64,000 nt of DNA from Pedobacter ginsengisoli (GTDB lineage Bacteria > Bacteroidota > Bacteroidia > Sphingobacteriales > Sphingobacteriaceae): the NCBI RefSeq assembly GCF_030244015.1, contig NZ_JASSYX010000001.1, positions 806,001 to 870,000 on the forward strand. The letters run 5' to 3'. Under the pieces are notes generated by a model. That model was not told the origin of the DNA, made no database searches, and saw only the letters and a list, made by a program, of their open reading frames with translations. Position 1 is the first letter of the stretch. Every line of letters starts with the position of its first letter. Below are positions 1 through 7,831 of this stretch, in pieces. A program made the position numbers and the translations under genes.

Positions 1-424
1 TGGCCGAATCAAATTTCCCGTCTTTATCTGGGATCGGGTCCCCATGAGGATCGTTTTTAGGGAATGCAAGAAATTCATCCAGTCTTTCGATCAGTTCAGA
101 GGAATTAATATGTTCCAGTTCTTCTGCTATATCATGGACCTCGTCCCATTTAAAGCTGAGTTTTTCCACCAGAAATACCTCCCAGAGCCTGTGCTTGCGG
201 ACAATATTTATCGCGGTCCGTCTACCCGTATCTGTTAACTTTACCCCCTGATACTTTTGATAGATAATCAATTGTTTATCAGCTAGTTTTTTTATCATAT
301 CAGTTACTGATGCGGCTTTTGTGCCCATTTTTTCAGCAATGGCATTGGTCTGTACGGCAACGTCTGTGTCGCTGGAAAGGTGGTATATGATTTTAAGATA
401 GTTTTCTTCTGTAAATGACTGCAT
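1..424 (-). CDS. DtxR/MntR-family metal-dependent transcriptional regulator (3' end cut by window edge)
   Basis: The gene runs off the left edge, so only the first 141 codons are visible. Residues 1-70 form a winged helix-turn-helix typical of the DtxR/MntR family. A helical metal-binding and dimerisation domain follows, with the ligand pattern H97, E101, H105 in the stretch EVHDIAEELEH and the family signature HGDPIP at 127-132. Such proteins bind Mn(II) or Fe(II) and repress metal-uptake genes. Which metal is used cannot be told from the visible part. The ATG at 424 is chosen because it fits the family N-terminus and a palindrome covering a promoter-like -7 element lies just upstream, which suggests autoregulation. 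Confidence 0.9.
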   Translation of the reverse strand, partial: MQSFTEENYLKIIYHLSSDTDVAVQTNAIAEKMGTKAASVTDMIKKLADKQLIIYQKYQGVKLTDTGRRTAINIVRKHRLWEVFLVEKLSFKWDEVHDIAEELEHINSSELIERLDEFLAFPKNDPHGDPIPDKDGKFDSA

Positions 425-443
425 TTATGTGTCTAACTAAAAG

Positions 444-459
444 TTTAGACAAATCTAAA
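444..459 (-). promoter_or_regulatory. Palindromic operator overlapping the -7 element of the metal regulator gene
   Basis: A perfect inverted repeat TTTAGA-CAAA-TCTAAA lies 20 bases upstream of the start codon. Read on the minus strand it contains TAGATTTG (450-457), which fits the Bacteroidetes -7 consensus TAnnTTTG, so a bound repressor would block the promoter. A second, looser repeat (GTCTAAC at 431-437, GTTTAGAC at 443-450) overlaps it. DtxR-family boxes are known to be of the TTTAGG/CCTAAA kind. The link to the adjacent regulator is inference. Confidence 0.6.
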
Positions 460-511
460 AAATATTATGTAAAATAAACTATAAAAAAACACAGATATTG
501 TAGAATAAAAT

Positions 512-543
512 TTGGCAAAATACAAGCCTATGCGTTATCTTTG
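512..543 (+). promoter_or_regulatory. Bacteroidetes-type promoter of the Lrp/AsnC gene
   Basis: TTG at 512-514 is followed by 21 bases and then TATCTTTG at 536-543, a full match to the TAnnTTTG -7 element. The start codon lies 20 bases further on, leaving a short untranslated leader. Confidence 0.6.
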
Positions 544-563
544 ACCCGATATAAAAATTTACC

Positions 564-1034
564 ATGGCAGGAGAACTAGATAAAACAGATTTTAAGATCT
601 TAAAACTACTACAGGAAAATGGTCGGATGACCAATTTATTGCTATCTCAGGAGATCGGATTGTCGCCGGCGCCTACACTGGAGCGGGTACGCAAACTGGA
701 AACTTCTGGTTTTATTAAGAGTTATCATGCCCTGGTCGATGAAGAAAAACTAGGTCTGGGAATTAAAACTTTTATTCAGGTTCAGCTGGATTTTCATAAA
801 AACAACACCATTCAGATCTTTTTAGATGAGGTGAACCAGATCAAGGAAATTACAGAATGTCACCATGTGACCGGTCAGGCAGATTTTCTGCTGAAAGTTT
901 ATGTAAATGACATTAAAGCATATGAGCGGTTGATTATGGATAAGATCAGTAAGATATCAGTAGTGAAGACTTTTCAGACCATGATGATTATGTCGACAAC
1001 CAAGAAAGAACCGATCGTACCTCTGGAATACTAA
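564..1034 (+). CDS. Lrp/AsnC-family transcriptional regulator
   Basis: The 156-residue length is standard for the family. Residues about 6-65 form the AsnC-type helix-turn-helix ([20 protein letters not shown], then [19 protein letters not shown]). Residues about 70-150 form the ligand-sensing RAM domain, including the typical [16 protein letters not shown] segment. Such proteins control amino-acid or related metabolism as oligomers; the effector cannot be read from sequence. The gene has its own promoter and is divergent from the metal regulator. Its last codons overlap the convergent ung gene by four bases. Confidence 0.92.
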   Translation: MAGELDKTDFKILKLLQENGRMTNLLLSQEIGLSPAPTLERVRKLETSGFIKSYHALVDEEKLGLGIKTFIQVQLDFHKNNTIQIFLDEVNQIKEITECHHVTGQADFLLKVYVNDIKAYERLIMDKISKISVVKTFQTMMIMSTTKKEPIVPLEY

Positions 1035-1708
1035 ATGATCTGCCAGTCTACCGGGCTTTTTCCTTCTTTAATTAAGATCTCATTGGTCTTAGAAAAATGC
1101 GCACAACCAAAAAAGCCATTATAGGCAGAGAACGGAGAAGGGTGGGCGGCTTTTAGTACGGTGTGCTTTTTCCCGTCTATTAATTCCGCTTTGTTCTGGG
1201 CATACCTGCCCCAAAGCAAAAACACCAGGCCTTCGCGCTGCTCAGATAATTTGCTGATGACCGTATCGGTAAATATTTCCCAGCCTTTACCCTGATGTGA
1301 GCCCGCCTCATGTGCCCGGACGGTTAATGTCGCATTTAAAAGTAAAACACCCTCATCCGCCCATTTTGTCAGGTCCCCATGCACCGGGACTTTAAAACCT
1401 GGTATGTCCCCGGACAGCTCTTTATATATATTCTTTAAGGAAGGCGGAATGGCTATTCCTTTTTGTACTGAAAATGAAAGTCCGTGTGCCTGACCGGTAC
1501 CATGATAAGGGTCCTGTCCCAGGATGACGACTTTAACTTTATCGAAAGGGGTATGGTCCAGTGCATTAAAAATATCAGCACTTTTCGGGTAAACTGTTGC
1601 TCCGCTTTGTTTTTCTTTCAGCAAAAAGGCTTTGAGGGTTTTCATATAAGCCTTGTCAAATTCATCGCCCAGTACATCAAGCCAGCTTTTTTCTAATTTT
1701 ACGGACAT
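1031..1708 (-). CDS. ung: Uracil-DNA glycosylase, family 1
   Basis: The enzyme removes uracil from DNA to start base-excision repair. All family 1 motifs are visible in 225 residues: the water-activating loop GQDPYHG at 64-70 with catalytic Asp66, the uracil-recognition segment [10 protein letters not shown] around 122-131, and the minor-groove loop HPSPFSA at 189-195 with catalytic His189. Length and motif spacing are normal. The gene follows the thioredoxin-like gene with a single base between them, so the two are probably co-transcribed. It ends inside the stop region of the convergent Lrp gene. Confidence 0.97.
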   Translation of the reverse strand: MSVKLEKSWLDVLGDEFDKAYMKTLKAFLLKEKQSGATVYPKSADIFNALDHTPFDKVKVVILGQDPYHGTGQAHGLSFSVQKGIAIPPSLKNIYKELSGDIPGFKVPVHGDLTKWADEGVLLLNATLTVRAHEAGSHQGKGWEIFTDTVISKLSEQREGLVFLLWGRYAQNKAELIDGKKHTVLKAAHPSPFSAYNGFFGCAHFSKTNEILIKEGKSPVDWQII

Positions 1709-1709
1709 G

Positions 1710-2183
1710 TTATTTCTTTAAAATGTTTAACATCTCATTTTCAAGAGTTGTTTGCGGACTTTCGACGATCCGGCCGGCCTCTTCTCCCCGACGGTAAAAA
1801 ATAAATGTGGGTACCTGTATGATATCCAGATGATCCAATAAACCATTTTCTGTTTTTTTTTCGCCATCGGTACAGATGATGGTCACGTTTTGGTTGCTGA
1901 TTCCGAGTGCATCAATGACCTTAAAAAAACGGGGCACCTGCATTTTGCTGTCGCCGCACCATGTACCCAGTACAATGGTGATTTTGACGCCTTCAGAAAA
2001 AAAAGCAAGTTCAGCGATCAGTTCAGCATCAGGCTCATAACTGCCGTAGACGACATCGCTGACTTCTTTCATTTCCGGAAAATCGGTTACACGCTGTCTG
2101 CTGCAATAATTGATCAGCACCGCTCGCCCCTTAAAGGGATCTTCATAGATCTTGTTCATTTCTTGTTTGCTGGTACTCATCAT
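1710..2183 (-). CDS. Thioredoxin-like protein with a WCGDS active-site motif
   Basis: The 157-residue protein has a thioredoxin fold without a signal peptide, so it should be cytoplasmic. The active-site segment is GTWCGDSK with Cys76, and the second cysteine of the usual CxxC is Ser79 (CxxS). The cis-proline loop is visible as QVPTFIFY around 123-130. CxxS proteins usually cannot act as dithiol reductants by themselves and tend to work as monothiol or chaperone-like factors; which applies here is unknown. It is the first gene of a likely two-gene unit with ung. A second ATG three bases inside the start could be used instead. Confidence 0.8.
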   Translation of the reverse strand: MMSTSKQEMNKIYEDPFKGRAVLINYCSRQRVTDFPEMKEVSDVVYGSYEPDAELIAELAFFSEGVKITIVLGTWCGDSKMQVPRFFKVIDALGISNQNVTIICTDGEKKTENGLLDHLDIIQVPTFIFYRRGEEAGRIVESPQTTLENEMLNILKK

Positions 2184-2325
2184 TGGCCTGATTTGGCTGT
2201 TCCTGTTTAAAAATCAGGCTCATAAAAAGCTGATAGCCGTCATTTCTTTTTTTGCTGAAATTATAATTTTAAATCTGCTTTTTGGTATTTAAACACGATA
2301 TTTGCAAAAAAAAATACAGAGAGAT

Positions 2326-2865
2326 ATGCCAAATATTGTTCGTCTTATTATAGGTTTCGTGTTGTTGGGAGCTTCCGTTGCTATATTTTTTACCAGCTTC
2401 TGGGGCTGGGGTATCCTGGGTGTGTTTTTAAGTCTGCTGGTATTTGTTACTTATTTCTTTAATGAGAACATGCTGCTTGCCCAGTGGTTTTTGAGAAAGG
2501 ATAATATGCCAAAAGCTGAGGCTTTTTTGAACAAGATCACCAACTATGAAAAACAGCTGATCAGGGTGCAGCACGGTTATTATAATTTATTGATCGGACT
2601 CATAGAATCCAGAAGGGCGCCAATGCAATCAGAGAAGTATTTTAAGAAATCAATTACTTTAGGCCTGCATATGGACCATAACGTCGCTCTGGCTAAATTA
2701 AGCCTGGCCGGCATTGCAATGGCCAAAAGAAATAAAAGAGAAGCCCAGATGTATTTAACTGAAGCTAAAAAGGCAGATAAAAATAAATTACTTGCTGATC
2801 AGATTAAACAAATGAAGGACCAGCTGGGAATGCTGGACAAACAGCAGCAGGTGAGATACCGCTAG
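2326..2865 (+). CDS. Membrane-anchored TPR-like protein of unknown function
   Basis: The product of about 179 residues has two hydrophobic segments near the N-terminus (IVRLIIGFVLLGASVAIFF and WGILGVFLSLLVFVTYFF) and then a helical region of about 120 residues with tetratricopeptide-like alternation (MPKAEAFLNKI, SEKYFKKSITLGL, REAQMYLTEAKKA). It probably hangs in the cytoplasm from the inner membrane. I chose the ATG at 2326 over a TTG at 2302, because a near-consensus -7 element (GATATTTG, 2297-2304) overlaps the TTG. No specific family is recognised. Confidence 0.75.
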   Translation: MPNIVRLIIGFVLLGASVAIFFTSFWGWGILGVFLSLLVFVTYFFNENMLLAQWFLRKDNMPKAEAFLNKITNYEKQLIRVQHGYYNLLIGLIESRRAPMQSEKYFKKSITLGLHMDHNVALAKLSLAGIAMAKRNKREAQMYLTEAKKADKNKLLADQIKQMKDQLGMLDKQQQVRYR

Positions 2866-2882
2866 GAGTTGGAAACAAAAAT

Positions 2883-2912
2883 AAAAAAACCGCATGTACA
2901 TGCGGTTTTTTT
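2883..2912. terminator. Bidirectional rho-independent terminator
   Basis: The perfect stem CCGCATG-TA-CATGCGG is flanked by seven A on the left and seven T on the right, so it can end transcription from both sides. It sits between the TPR-like gene and the convergent small gene at 2911-3129. Confidence 0.9.
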
Positions 2913-3129
2913 ATTTTTCATTTAAGTCATCAAAGTTGTCGTTTCCGTCATAACCTGATGTTCTGCTGATGATGTCGTCGTCTTCCATATAACTCTTCTT
3001 CTTGCTGAAGAACAACTGTTCTGATTGGATTCTGGTGATCAGCTGGCGTACAAGAGTCAAATCAAATGTGTCTTTGCTCAATTTTATACAATATTCTTTT
3101 TCGTTTATCTCAAGGCATGAACTGTTCAT
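2911..3129 (-). CDS. Small conserved-type hypothetical protein, 72 residues
   Basis: The frame encodes a 72-residue acidic, soluble protein with no signal peptide. The N-terminal half looks like a small alpha/beta unit (SSCLEINEKEYCIKLSKDTF, then LVRQLITRIQSEQLF) and the tail is Asp/Asn-rich and probably disordered. I do not recognise a family. Support comes from its position between two terminators, normal codon use and a plausible ATG start. It may be a lineage-specific regulator or adaptor, but nothing in the sequence says which. Confidence 0.6.
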   Translation of the reverse strand: MNSSCLEINEKEYCIKLSKDTFDLTLVRQLITRIQSEQLFFSKKKSYMEDDDIISRTSGYDGNDNFDDLNEK

Positions 3130-3162
3130 AATATTTCATTTTTAATACGCCATAAAATTAAT

Positions 3163-3194
3163 AAGGCTTGCTATCAATTTATGTAGCAAGCCTT
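3163..3194 (-). terminator. Terminator of lysS
   Basis: An 11-bp perfect stem (AAGGCTTGCTA / TAGCAAGCCTT) with a 10-base loop lies 64 bases beyond the lysS stop. On the minus strand it is followed by a T-rich run. Confidence 0.7.
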
Positions 3195-3257
3195 TAACTT
3201 TATGTTATATTATTGTTAACTGAAGGGAGTTCTCTGATGAACAGCCCCAAATGGCTT

Positions 3258-4979
3258 TTAAGCGAACCAGGCTGTTACTTCTTCTTTTGAAGGCATGGTC
3301 AGGTCCAGTTTTAACTTTTTGCGCATCCCACCCAGATCATTGAAAACTTTGTTCGGATTTGCGGCTTTCAGATCTTCTATGGTATTGATGCCCATTTTCC
3401 TGATCACCTGAACCCATTCAACGGGAATACCGGCATTTACAAAATCTTCGTCGGTTACCACCTTTGCTTTTTTCTCCGGCCTCATTTGCGGGAAGAACAA
3501 TACTTCCTGTATGGTTGACTGGTTGGTCATCAGCATCACAAGACGATCTATGCCTATGCCCAAGCCTGAAGTTGGAGGCATGCCATATTCCAGGGCGCGG
3601 ATAAAATCTTCATCCATTGCCATCGCCTCATCATCTCCGCGTTCTGCCAGTTTAAGCTGTTCAATTAAACGTTCTTTTTGATCAATCGGATCATTTAATT
3701 CAGAATAGGCATTGGCTATCTCTTTCCCATTTACAAACAACTCAAAGCGCTCGACAAGACCTTCTTTACTCCTGTGTTTTTTGGCCAGGGGGGTCATTTC
3801 TAAAGGATAATCGGTGATGTAGGTCGGCTGGATCAGATTGGCCTCTACCTTTTCACTAAACAGTTCATCGATCAGTTTGCCGCGTCCCATCGAAGCATCT
3901 ACTTCAATATTGAGGCTGTTGCAGACTTCTTTAATTTCATTTTCAGTCATTGATGATACATCTATACCCGTATATTTCCGGATAGATTCATACATCGTCA
4001 GCTTTTCATAAGGGCCTTCAAAGTTGATATTGTGCTCACCAACTTTTACCACAGGTGTTCCGTGAATGGTTACCGCTATCTTTTCCAGGCATTCTTCAAC
4101 CATGGCCATCATCCAGATATAGTCTTTATAAGCGACATAAATCTCCATGGAAGTAAACTCGGGGTTATGTGTACGGTCCATTCCTTCGTTGCGGAACATC
4201 TTACCAAACTCATAGACTCCGTCAAAACCTGCAACGATCAAACGCTTTAAGTAAAGTTCATTTGCGATGCGCAGGTATAGCGGCATATCCAGTGTGTTGT
4301 GATGGGTAGCAAACGGACGGGCAGCAGCACCACCATGAATAGGCTGAAGGATTGGCGTCTCTACCTCCATCCAGCCCTGCTCATCAAAGTAATTCCTCAT
4401 GGTGTTGATCACCTTTGAGCGGTTGATGAAGATCTGTTTGAAACCCGGATTTACGGTAAGATCGACATAGCGTTGTCTGTAGCGCAATTCTGGGTCAGTA
4501 AATGCATCGTAAATGTTTCCTTCTTCATCACGTCTCACCACGGGTAATGGCCGCAGTGATTTTGACAATACTTTTAAATCAGTAACATGTAAAGAGATCT
4601 CACCGGTCTGGGTAGTAAACATATAGCCCTTTACACCAATGAAATCACCAAGATCAAGCAGCTTCTTAAAAACAGTGTTGTACAGTGTCTTATCTTCCTC
4701 AGGGCAAAGATCATCCCTTTTCAAATAGATCTGCAGGCGGCCTGTTGAATCCTGCAGTTCCACAAAGGAAGCACTTCCCATGATCCTGCGGGACATGATC
4801 CTGCCCGCGATGCTGATGTTCTTGTATGCGGTCTTGTCCCTGTCGTAATTTGCTAAAATGTCTGCAGCGTTGGCATTTATTTCAAATGCCTCAGCAGGAT
4901 AGGGGTCAATACCCAATTCACGGAGTTGATTTAGCGAACTTCTGCGCAATAACTCTAGTTCTGATAGTCCTGTACTCAT
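3258..4979 (-). CDS. lysS: Lysyl-tRNA synthetase, class II
   Basis: The enzyme charges tRNA-Lys with lysine. The 573-residue protein has an N-terminal OB-fold anticodon-binding domain (about 55-150, including [19 protein letters not shown]). The class II catalytic core follows, with motif 2 ([20 protein letters not shown]) and motif 3 ([13 protein letters not shown]). After motif 3 it carries about 70 further residues ([20 protein letters not shown] onward), longer than the roughly 505-residue E. coli enzyme. Such a tail is usual for Bacteroidetes LysRS as I recall. A 21-base palindrome lies 7 bases before the start codon. Confidence 0.97.
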   Translation of the reverse strand: MSTGLSELELLRRSSLNQLRELGIDPYPAEAFEINANAADILANYDRDKTAYKNISIAGRIMSRRIMGSASFVELQDSTGRLQIYLKRDDLCPEEDKTLYNTVFKKLLDLGDFIGVKGYMFTTQTGEISLHVTDLKVLSKSLRPLPVVRRDEEGNIYDAFTDPELRYRQRYVDLTVNPGFKQIFINRSKVINTMRNYFDEQGWMEVETPILQPIHGGAAARPFATHHNTLDMPLYLRIANELYLKRLIVAGFDGVYEFGKMFRNEGMDRTHNPEFTSMEIYVAYKDYIWMMAMVEECLEKIAVTIHGTPVVKVGEHNINFEGPYEKLTMYESIRKYTGIDVSSMTENEIKEVCNSLNIEVDASMGRGKLIDELFSEKVEANLIQPTYITDYPLEMTPLAKKHRSKEGLVERFELFVNGKEIANAYSELNDPIDQKERLIEQLKLAERGDDEAMAMDEDFIRALEYGMPPTSGLGIGIDRLVMLMTNQSTIQEVLFFPQMRPEKKAKVVTDEDFVNAGIPVEWVQVIRKMGINTIEDLKAANPNKVFNDLGGMRKKLKLDLTMPSKEEVTAWFA

Positions 4980-4986
4980 ATCTTAT

Positions 4987-5007
4987 ATATATGGCCGGGC
5001 CATATAT
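4987..5007. repeat. Perfect 21-base palindrome just before the lysS start codon
   Basis: ATATATGGCC and GGCCATATAT flank a single central G. In the lysS mRNA this would form a GC-cored hairpin ending 7 bases before the ATG, inside the ribosome landing zone. On DNA it could be an operator. No T run follows on either strand, so it is not a terminator. Confidence 0.6.
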
Positions 5008-5037
5008 GCTTGTTTGTGTGTAAAATTAAAATTTCGG

Positions 5038-5045
5038 CAAAAATA
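5038..5045 (-). promoter_or_regulatory. Likely -7 promoter element of lysS
   Basis: On the minus strand this reads TATTTTTG, matching TAnnTTTG, about 60 bases upstream of the lysS ATG, so the palindrome at 4987-5007 would be transcribed. No good TTG is seen at the expected distance upstream. A 14-base palindrome (CTGATTTAAATCAG, 5055-5068) overlaps the spacer region instead. Confidence 0.45.
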
Positions 5046-5069
5046 GGCATTTTTCTGATTTAAATCAGC

Positions 5070-6983
5070 TTAATCTGCCTCAACACTTTCTGTATACATT
5101 TGGTTGATGACCTCCGCATACTTGCTTTCGATCACTTTTCTTTTTGCTTTAAGTGTAGGTGTTACTTCGCCTTCTTCCATACTAAATGGATTGCGCTTTA
5201 CTTTAAAGTTTTTTATCCGTTCGAATTTGGCAAGTTCATTAGAGAATTTTTTTATGTCCTGGCCAATCCAGCTGATGATCTCCTGATCATCAATAAAAAC
5301 ATCAGGCTGCTGAAAAAAAGATTCAGGCAGCTGAAATGCCTCCTGCAGATTTTCTTTATTGGGAATGACTATAGCAGTCAGGTATTCTCTTTTGTCGCCG
5401 ATCAGGAACAACTGATCTATTTTAAGGCTTTTCAAATAGATATTTTCAACAGGAGTCGGATAGACATTCTTACCATAAGCATTTACAATCATATTTTTAA
5501 GCCTGTCAGTAATCTGAAGGTTGCCTTTATAAAAGCGGCCGATGTCCCCGGTATGAAACCAGTCGTCTTTATCGATCGCCTCCGCAGTTTCGGCGGGCTT
5601 ATTGAAATACCCTTGCATGACGCAATGACCTCTTACAATAATCTCACCTTCAGCGCATTCAAAGTTTTCGTCAAAGGATTCATGAGTCTGGATGCTGATC
5701 ATTTCCCTGGTCTCAACATGCTGAATACCGATCTCAATTCCCGGTATTACCCGTCCAACGGTTCCATAGACCTGTCTGTGATATTCAGTCACAGACATTA
5801 CCGGAGAGGTCTCAGTAAGTCCGAAACCTTCCAGTATCTTAATGCCAAGGTTGCCAAAGAATTCACCTACATTTTTTGGCAATGCCGCTCCACCCGAGAT
5901 CATAAACTTTAACCGGCCGCCGGTCTTCTCCTTGATCTTGCTGAAAACCAGTTTTTCCGCCAGTGCCTTTTTTGCTGATAAAATTAATCCCGGATTTCCG
6001 CCGTTGGCTGCCTTCTTCCGGTAGTCCTGCCCGGTCTCCAATGCCCAAAGAAATATTTTAGATTTCAATCCTCCTCCTGAGGTCCCGCTTTTTATGGCTT
6101 TATCATGGATTTTTTCCAGCAGCCGGGGAACGCAGTTCATCACGGTAGGTCTGATCTCCGCCATATTTTTGGCCAGCAGTTCCAGGCTTTGAGCAAAGGC
6201 AATCTTACAGCCCTGGGCACAGCATACATGATAGGTTGCGGTGCGCTCAAACACGTGGGACAGCGGTAAGAAAGACAGAAATGTTTCCGTCTCATCGATG
6301 ACAGGAATCTGTTGCAGGCACACCTTTACATTCTCTACAAAATTGTAATGAGAAAGCATAGTGCCTTTTGGGGTCCCTGTTGTGCCGGATGTATAAATTA
6401 AAGAAGAGATATCTGAAGGCAGCAGCGATTGCCGGATGCCGGTAATCCGGGCCGTTTTTTCGTTATTTAACAATTGTTTATAATCCAGTACTTTTTCAAA
6501 GCTTATAACCTCCTGTTTCAGGCCTTCAGGAATAGCAATTTTCACATATTCTTCAAAAGCAGGAATGATGTAAAGCAAAGCCCTGCAGTTTGCAGCTATT
6601 TTAAGAATCTTTTTGAAAAGAAATGCATTTCCGATCAGAATGGCTTTTATTCCGGAATCATTGATGATGTATTCTACTTCATGCTCTGAAAGGGTAGGGT
6701 ATATGGATACGTTTAGGGCGCCTATTTGCTGTATCCCCTGATCATAATACACATATTCAGGCGAATTTTCTATCATTAGGCCCATTCTGTCACCCTTCAA
6801 AATTCCTTTATCAAGGAAAAATGCGGATACAGCATCTGCGTTTTCAAGAGTCTCTTTAAAAGAGATCTCTTCCCATTCTGCCTTCTTTTTGTCAATCAAA
6901 AAAGTCTCTTCCGGTTTATGGATATTTTCTACTACATTTCTGAGTAAGCTGGGAACTGTAGAAAACTCGTTGAATAATACCAT
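5070..6983 (-). CDS. Long-chain acyl-CoA synthetase (AMP-dependent ligase)
   Basis: The 637-residue enzyme belongs to the ANL adenylating superfamily and most resembles long-chain fatty-acid:CoA ligases. It forms acyl-AMP and then acyl-CoA for beta-oxidation or lipid synthesis. The phosphate-binding loop YTSGTTGTPKG starts at residue 197. The adenine-binding segment GFGLTETSP and the hinge-region motif DWFHTGDIGRF are present, followed by a C-terminal lid domain (TDRLKNMIVNAYGKNVYPTP). No signal peptide or membrane helix is seen. The isc terminator upstream isolates it as its own transcription unit. Chain-length specificity cannot be read. Confidence 0.93.
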   Translation of the reverse strand: MVLFNEFSTVPSLLRNVVENIHKPEETFLIDKKKAEWEEISFKETLENADAVSAFFLDKGILKGDRMGLMIENSPEYVYYDQGIQQIGALNVSIYPTLSEHEVEYIINDSGIKAILIGNAFLFKKILKIAANCRALLYIIPAFEEYVKIAIPEGLKQEVISFEKVLDYKQLLNNEKTARITGIRQSLLPSDISSLIYTSGTTGTPKGTMLSHYNFVENVKVCLQQIPVIDETETFLSFLPLSHVFERTATYHVCCAQGCKIAFAQSLELLAKNMAEIRPTVMNCVPRLLEKIHDKAIKSGTSGGGLKSKIFLWALETGQDYRKKAANGGNPGLILSAKKALAEKLVFSKIKEKTGGRLKFMISGGAALPKNVGEFFGNLGIKILEGFGLTETSPVMSVTEYHRQVYGTVGRVIPGIEIGIQHVETREMISIQTHESFDENFECAEGEIIVRGHCVMQGYFNKPAETAEAIDKDDWFHTGDIGRFYKGNLQITDRLKNMIVNAYGKNVYPTPVENIYLKSLKIDQLFLIGDKREYLTAIVIPNKENLQEAFQLPESFFQQPDVFIDDQEIISWIGQDIKKFSNELAKFERIKNFKVKRNPFSMEEGEVTPTLKAKRKVIESKYAEVINQMYTESVEAD

Positions 6984-7010
6984 ATGGTGTTCGTTGGTTA
7001 GCTGTTGTAT

Positions 7011-7034
7011 AAAAAAAGGACGCTAAAAGCGTCC
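7011..7034 (-). terminator. Terminator of the isc operon
   Basis: On the minus strand GGACGC-TTTTA-GCGTCC is followed by seven T. It lies 26 bases beyond the iscA stop and before the acyl-CoA ligase gene. Confidence 0.88.
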
Positions 7035-7059
7035 TCTTACAAAGATATAAGAATATCTA

Positions 7060-7386
7060 TTAAACTGAAAAACTCTCTCCGCAACCGCAGGAGCGGCTTG
7101 CATTGGGATTATGGAAATTAAAACCTTTGCCGTTCAAGCCATCGGAAAAGTCCAGTTCAGTGCCTGCAAGATATAGGAAAGACTTCATGTCCAGTGCTAT
7201 CCTTATGCCGCGGTCTTCAAAAAACTGATCGCCTTTTTGCTCTTCATTATCAAAATCTAAATTGTATGATAAACCTGAACAGCCGCCACCTTTAACTGAA
7301 ACACGCAAAAAATAGCTTTCGTCCATAGCTGCATCCTGCATCAGGTGTTCAATTTTGCTTTTTGCTTTATCTGTTATTGTGATCAT
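7060..7386 (-). CDS. iscA: HesB/IscA-type iron-sulfur cluster assembly protein
   Basis: The 108-residue A-type carrier has the three invariant cysteines: Cys36 (GGGCSGLSY) and the C-terminal pair Cys100 and Cys102 (SCGCGESFSV). Such proteins bind a [2Fe-2S] or [4Fe-4S] cluster, or iron, and pass it to apoproteins. It is the last gene of iscS-iscU-iscA, 18 bases after iscU, with a strong terminator behind it. The SufA/ErpA/IscA subtypes are hard to separate by sequence; the name follows the operon context. Confidence 0.93.
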   Translation of the reverse strand: MITITDKAKSKIEHLMQDAAMDESYFLRVSVKGGGCSGLSYNLDFDNEEQKGDQFFEDRGIRIALDMKSFLYLAGTELDFSDGLNGKGFNFHNPNASRSCGCGESFSV

Positions 7387-7404
7387 GACGTTTTTATTGT
7401 ATGC

Positions 7405-7818
7405 TTAGTGATGTGATTTAGCCAGTTCAATTGGTTCTAAACCATTTTTAACGCGGTAATCGTTGATTGCCGATTTAATAGCATCCTCTGCCAAAACTGA
7501 ACAGTGGATCTTTACCGGTGGTAAGGCCAGTTCCTCAACAATATCCATATTGTCGATGGTCATTGCCTCATCAATACTTTTGCCTTTTAACCATTCTGTC
7601 GCCAGTGAAGATGATGCAATTGCCGAACCACAGCCAAATGTTTTAAATTTAGCATCGGTGATCATGTTGTTTTCATCGACTTCAATTTGAAGGCGCATTA
7701 CGTCGCCGCACTCCGGTGCGCCAACTAATCCTGTACCAACCGATTTGCTGTCCTTATTTAAAGTACCAACATTTCTTGGGTTGGTATAGTGTTCCATTAC
7801 TTTTTCTGAATATGCCAT
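7405..7818 (-). CDS. iscU: Iron-sulfur cluster scaffold protein IscU
   Basis: IscU is the scaffold on which sulfur from IscS and iron are joined into a nascent cluster. The 137-residue protein shows the three cluster cysteines in canonical settings (APECGDVM, FGCGSAIASSS, PPVKIHCSVLAED), with the LPPVK chaperone-recognition motif just before the last one. I use the ATG at 7818, giving MAYSEKVMEHYTNPRNVG, the standard IscU N-terminus. An ATG 33 bases upstream overlaps the end of iscS. The gene follows iscS by 13 bases. No hscA, hscB or ferredoxin gene is present here. Confidence 0.96.
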   Translation of the reverse strand: MAYSEKVMEHYTNPRNVGTLNKDSKSVGTGLVGAPECGDVMRLQIEVDENNMITDAKFKTFGCGSAIASSSLATEWLKGKSIDEAMTIDNMDIVEELALPPVKIHCSVLAEDAIKSAINDYRVKNGLEPIELAKSHH

Positions 7819-7831
7819 TTTTTCTATTTCT

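Noticed and set aside
44..238. 64-codon plus-strand frame at the left edge
   Set aside because: It is the shadow of the DtxR/MntR-family gene on the minus strand.
2302..2325. TTG start for the TPR-like membrane protein
   Set aside because: It overlaps a -7-like element, and an ATG 24 bases downstream gives a plausible N-terminus.
5055..5068. CTGATTTAAATCAG palindrome as terminator of the acyl-CoA ligase gene
   Set aside because: It is followed by A rather than T on the minus strand and the stem has few GC pairs, so it is not a convincing terminator.
5100..5912. 270-codon open frame on the plus strand inside the acyl-CoA ligase gene
   Set aside because: It is antisense to a clear, motif-complete ligase and its translation has no recognisable domain and an unusual composition.
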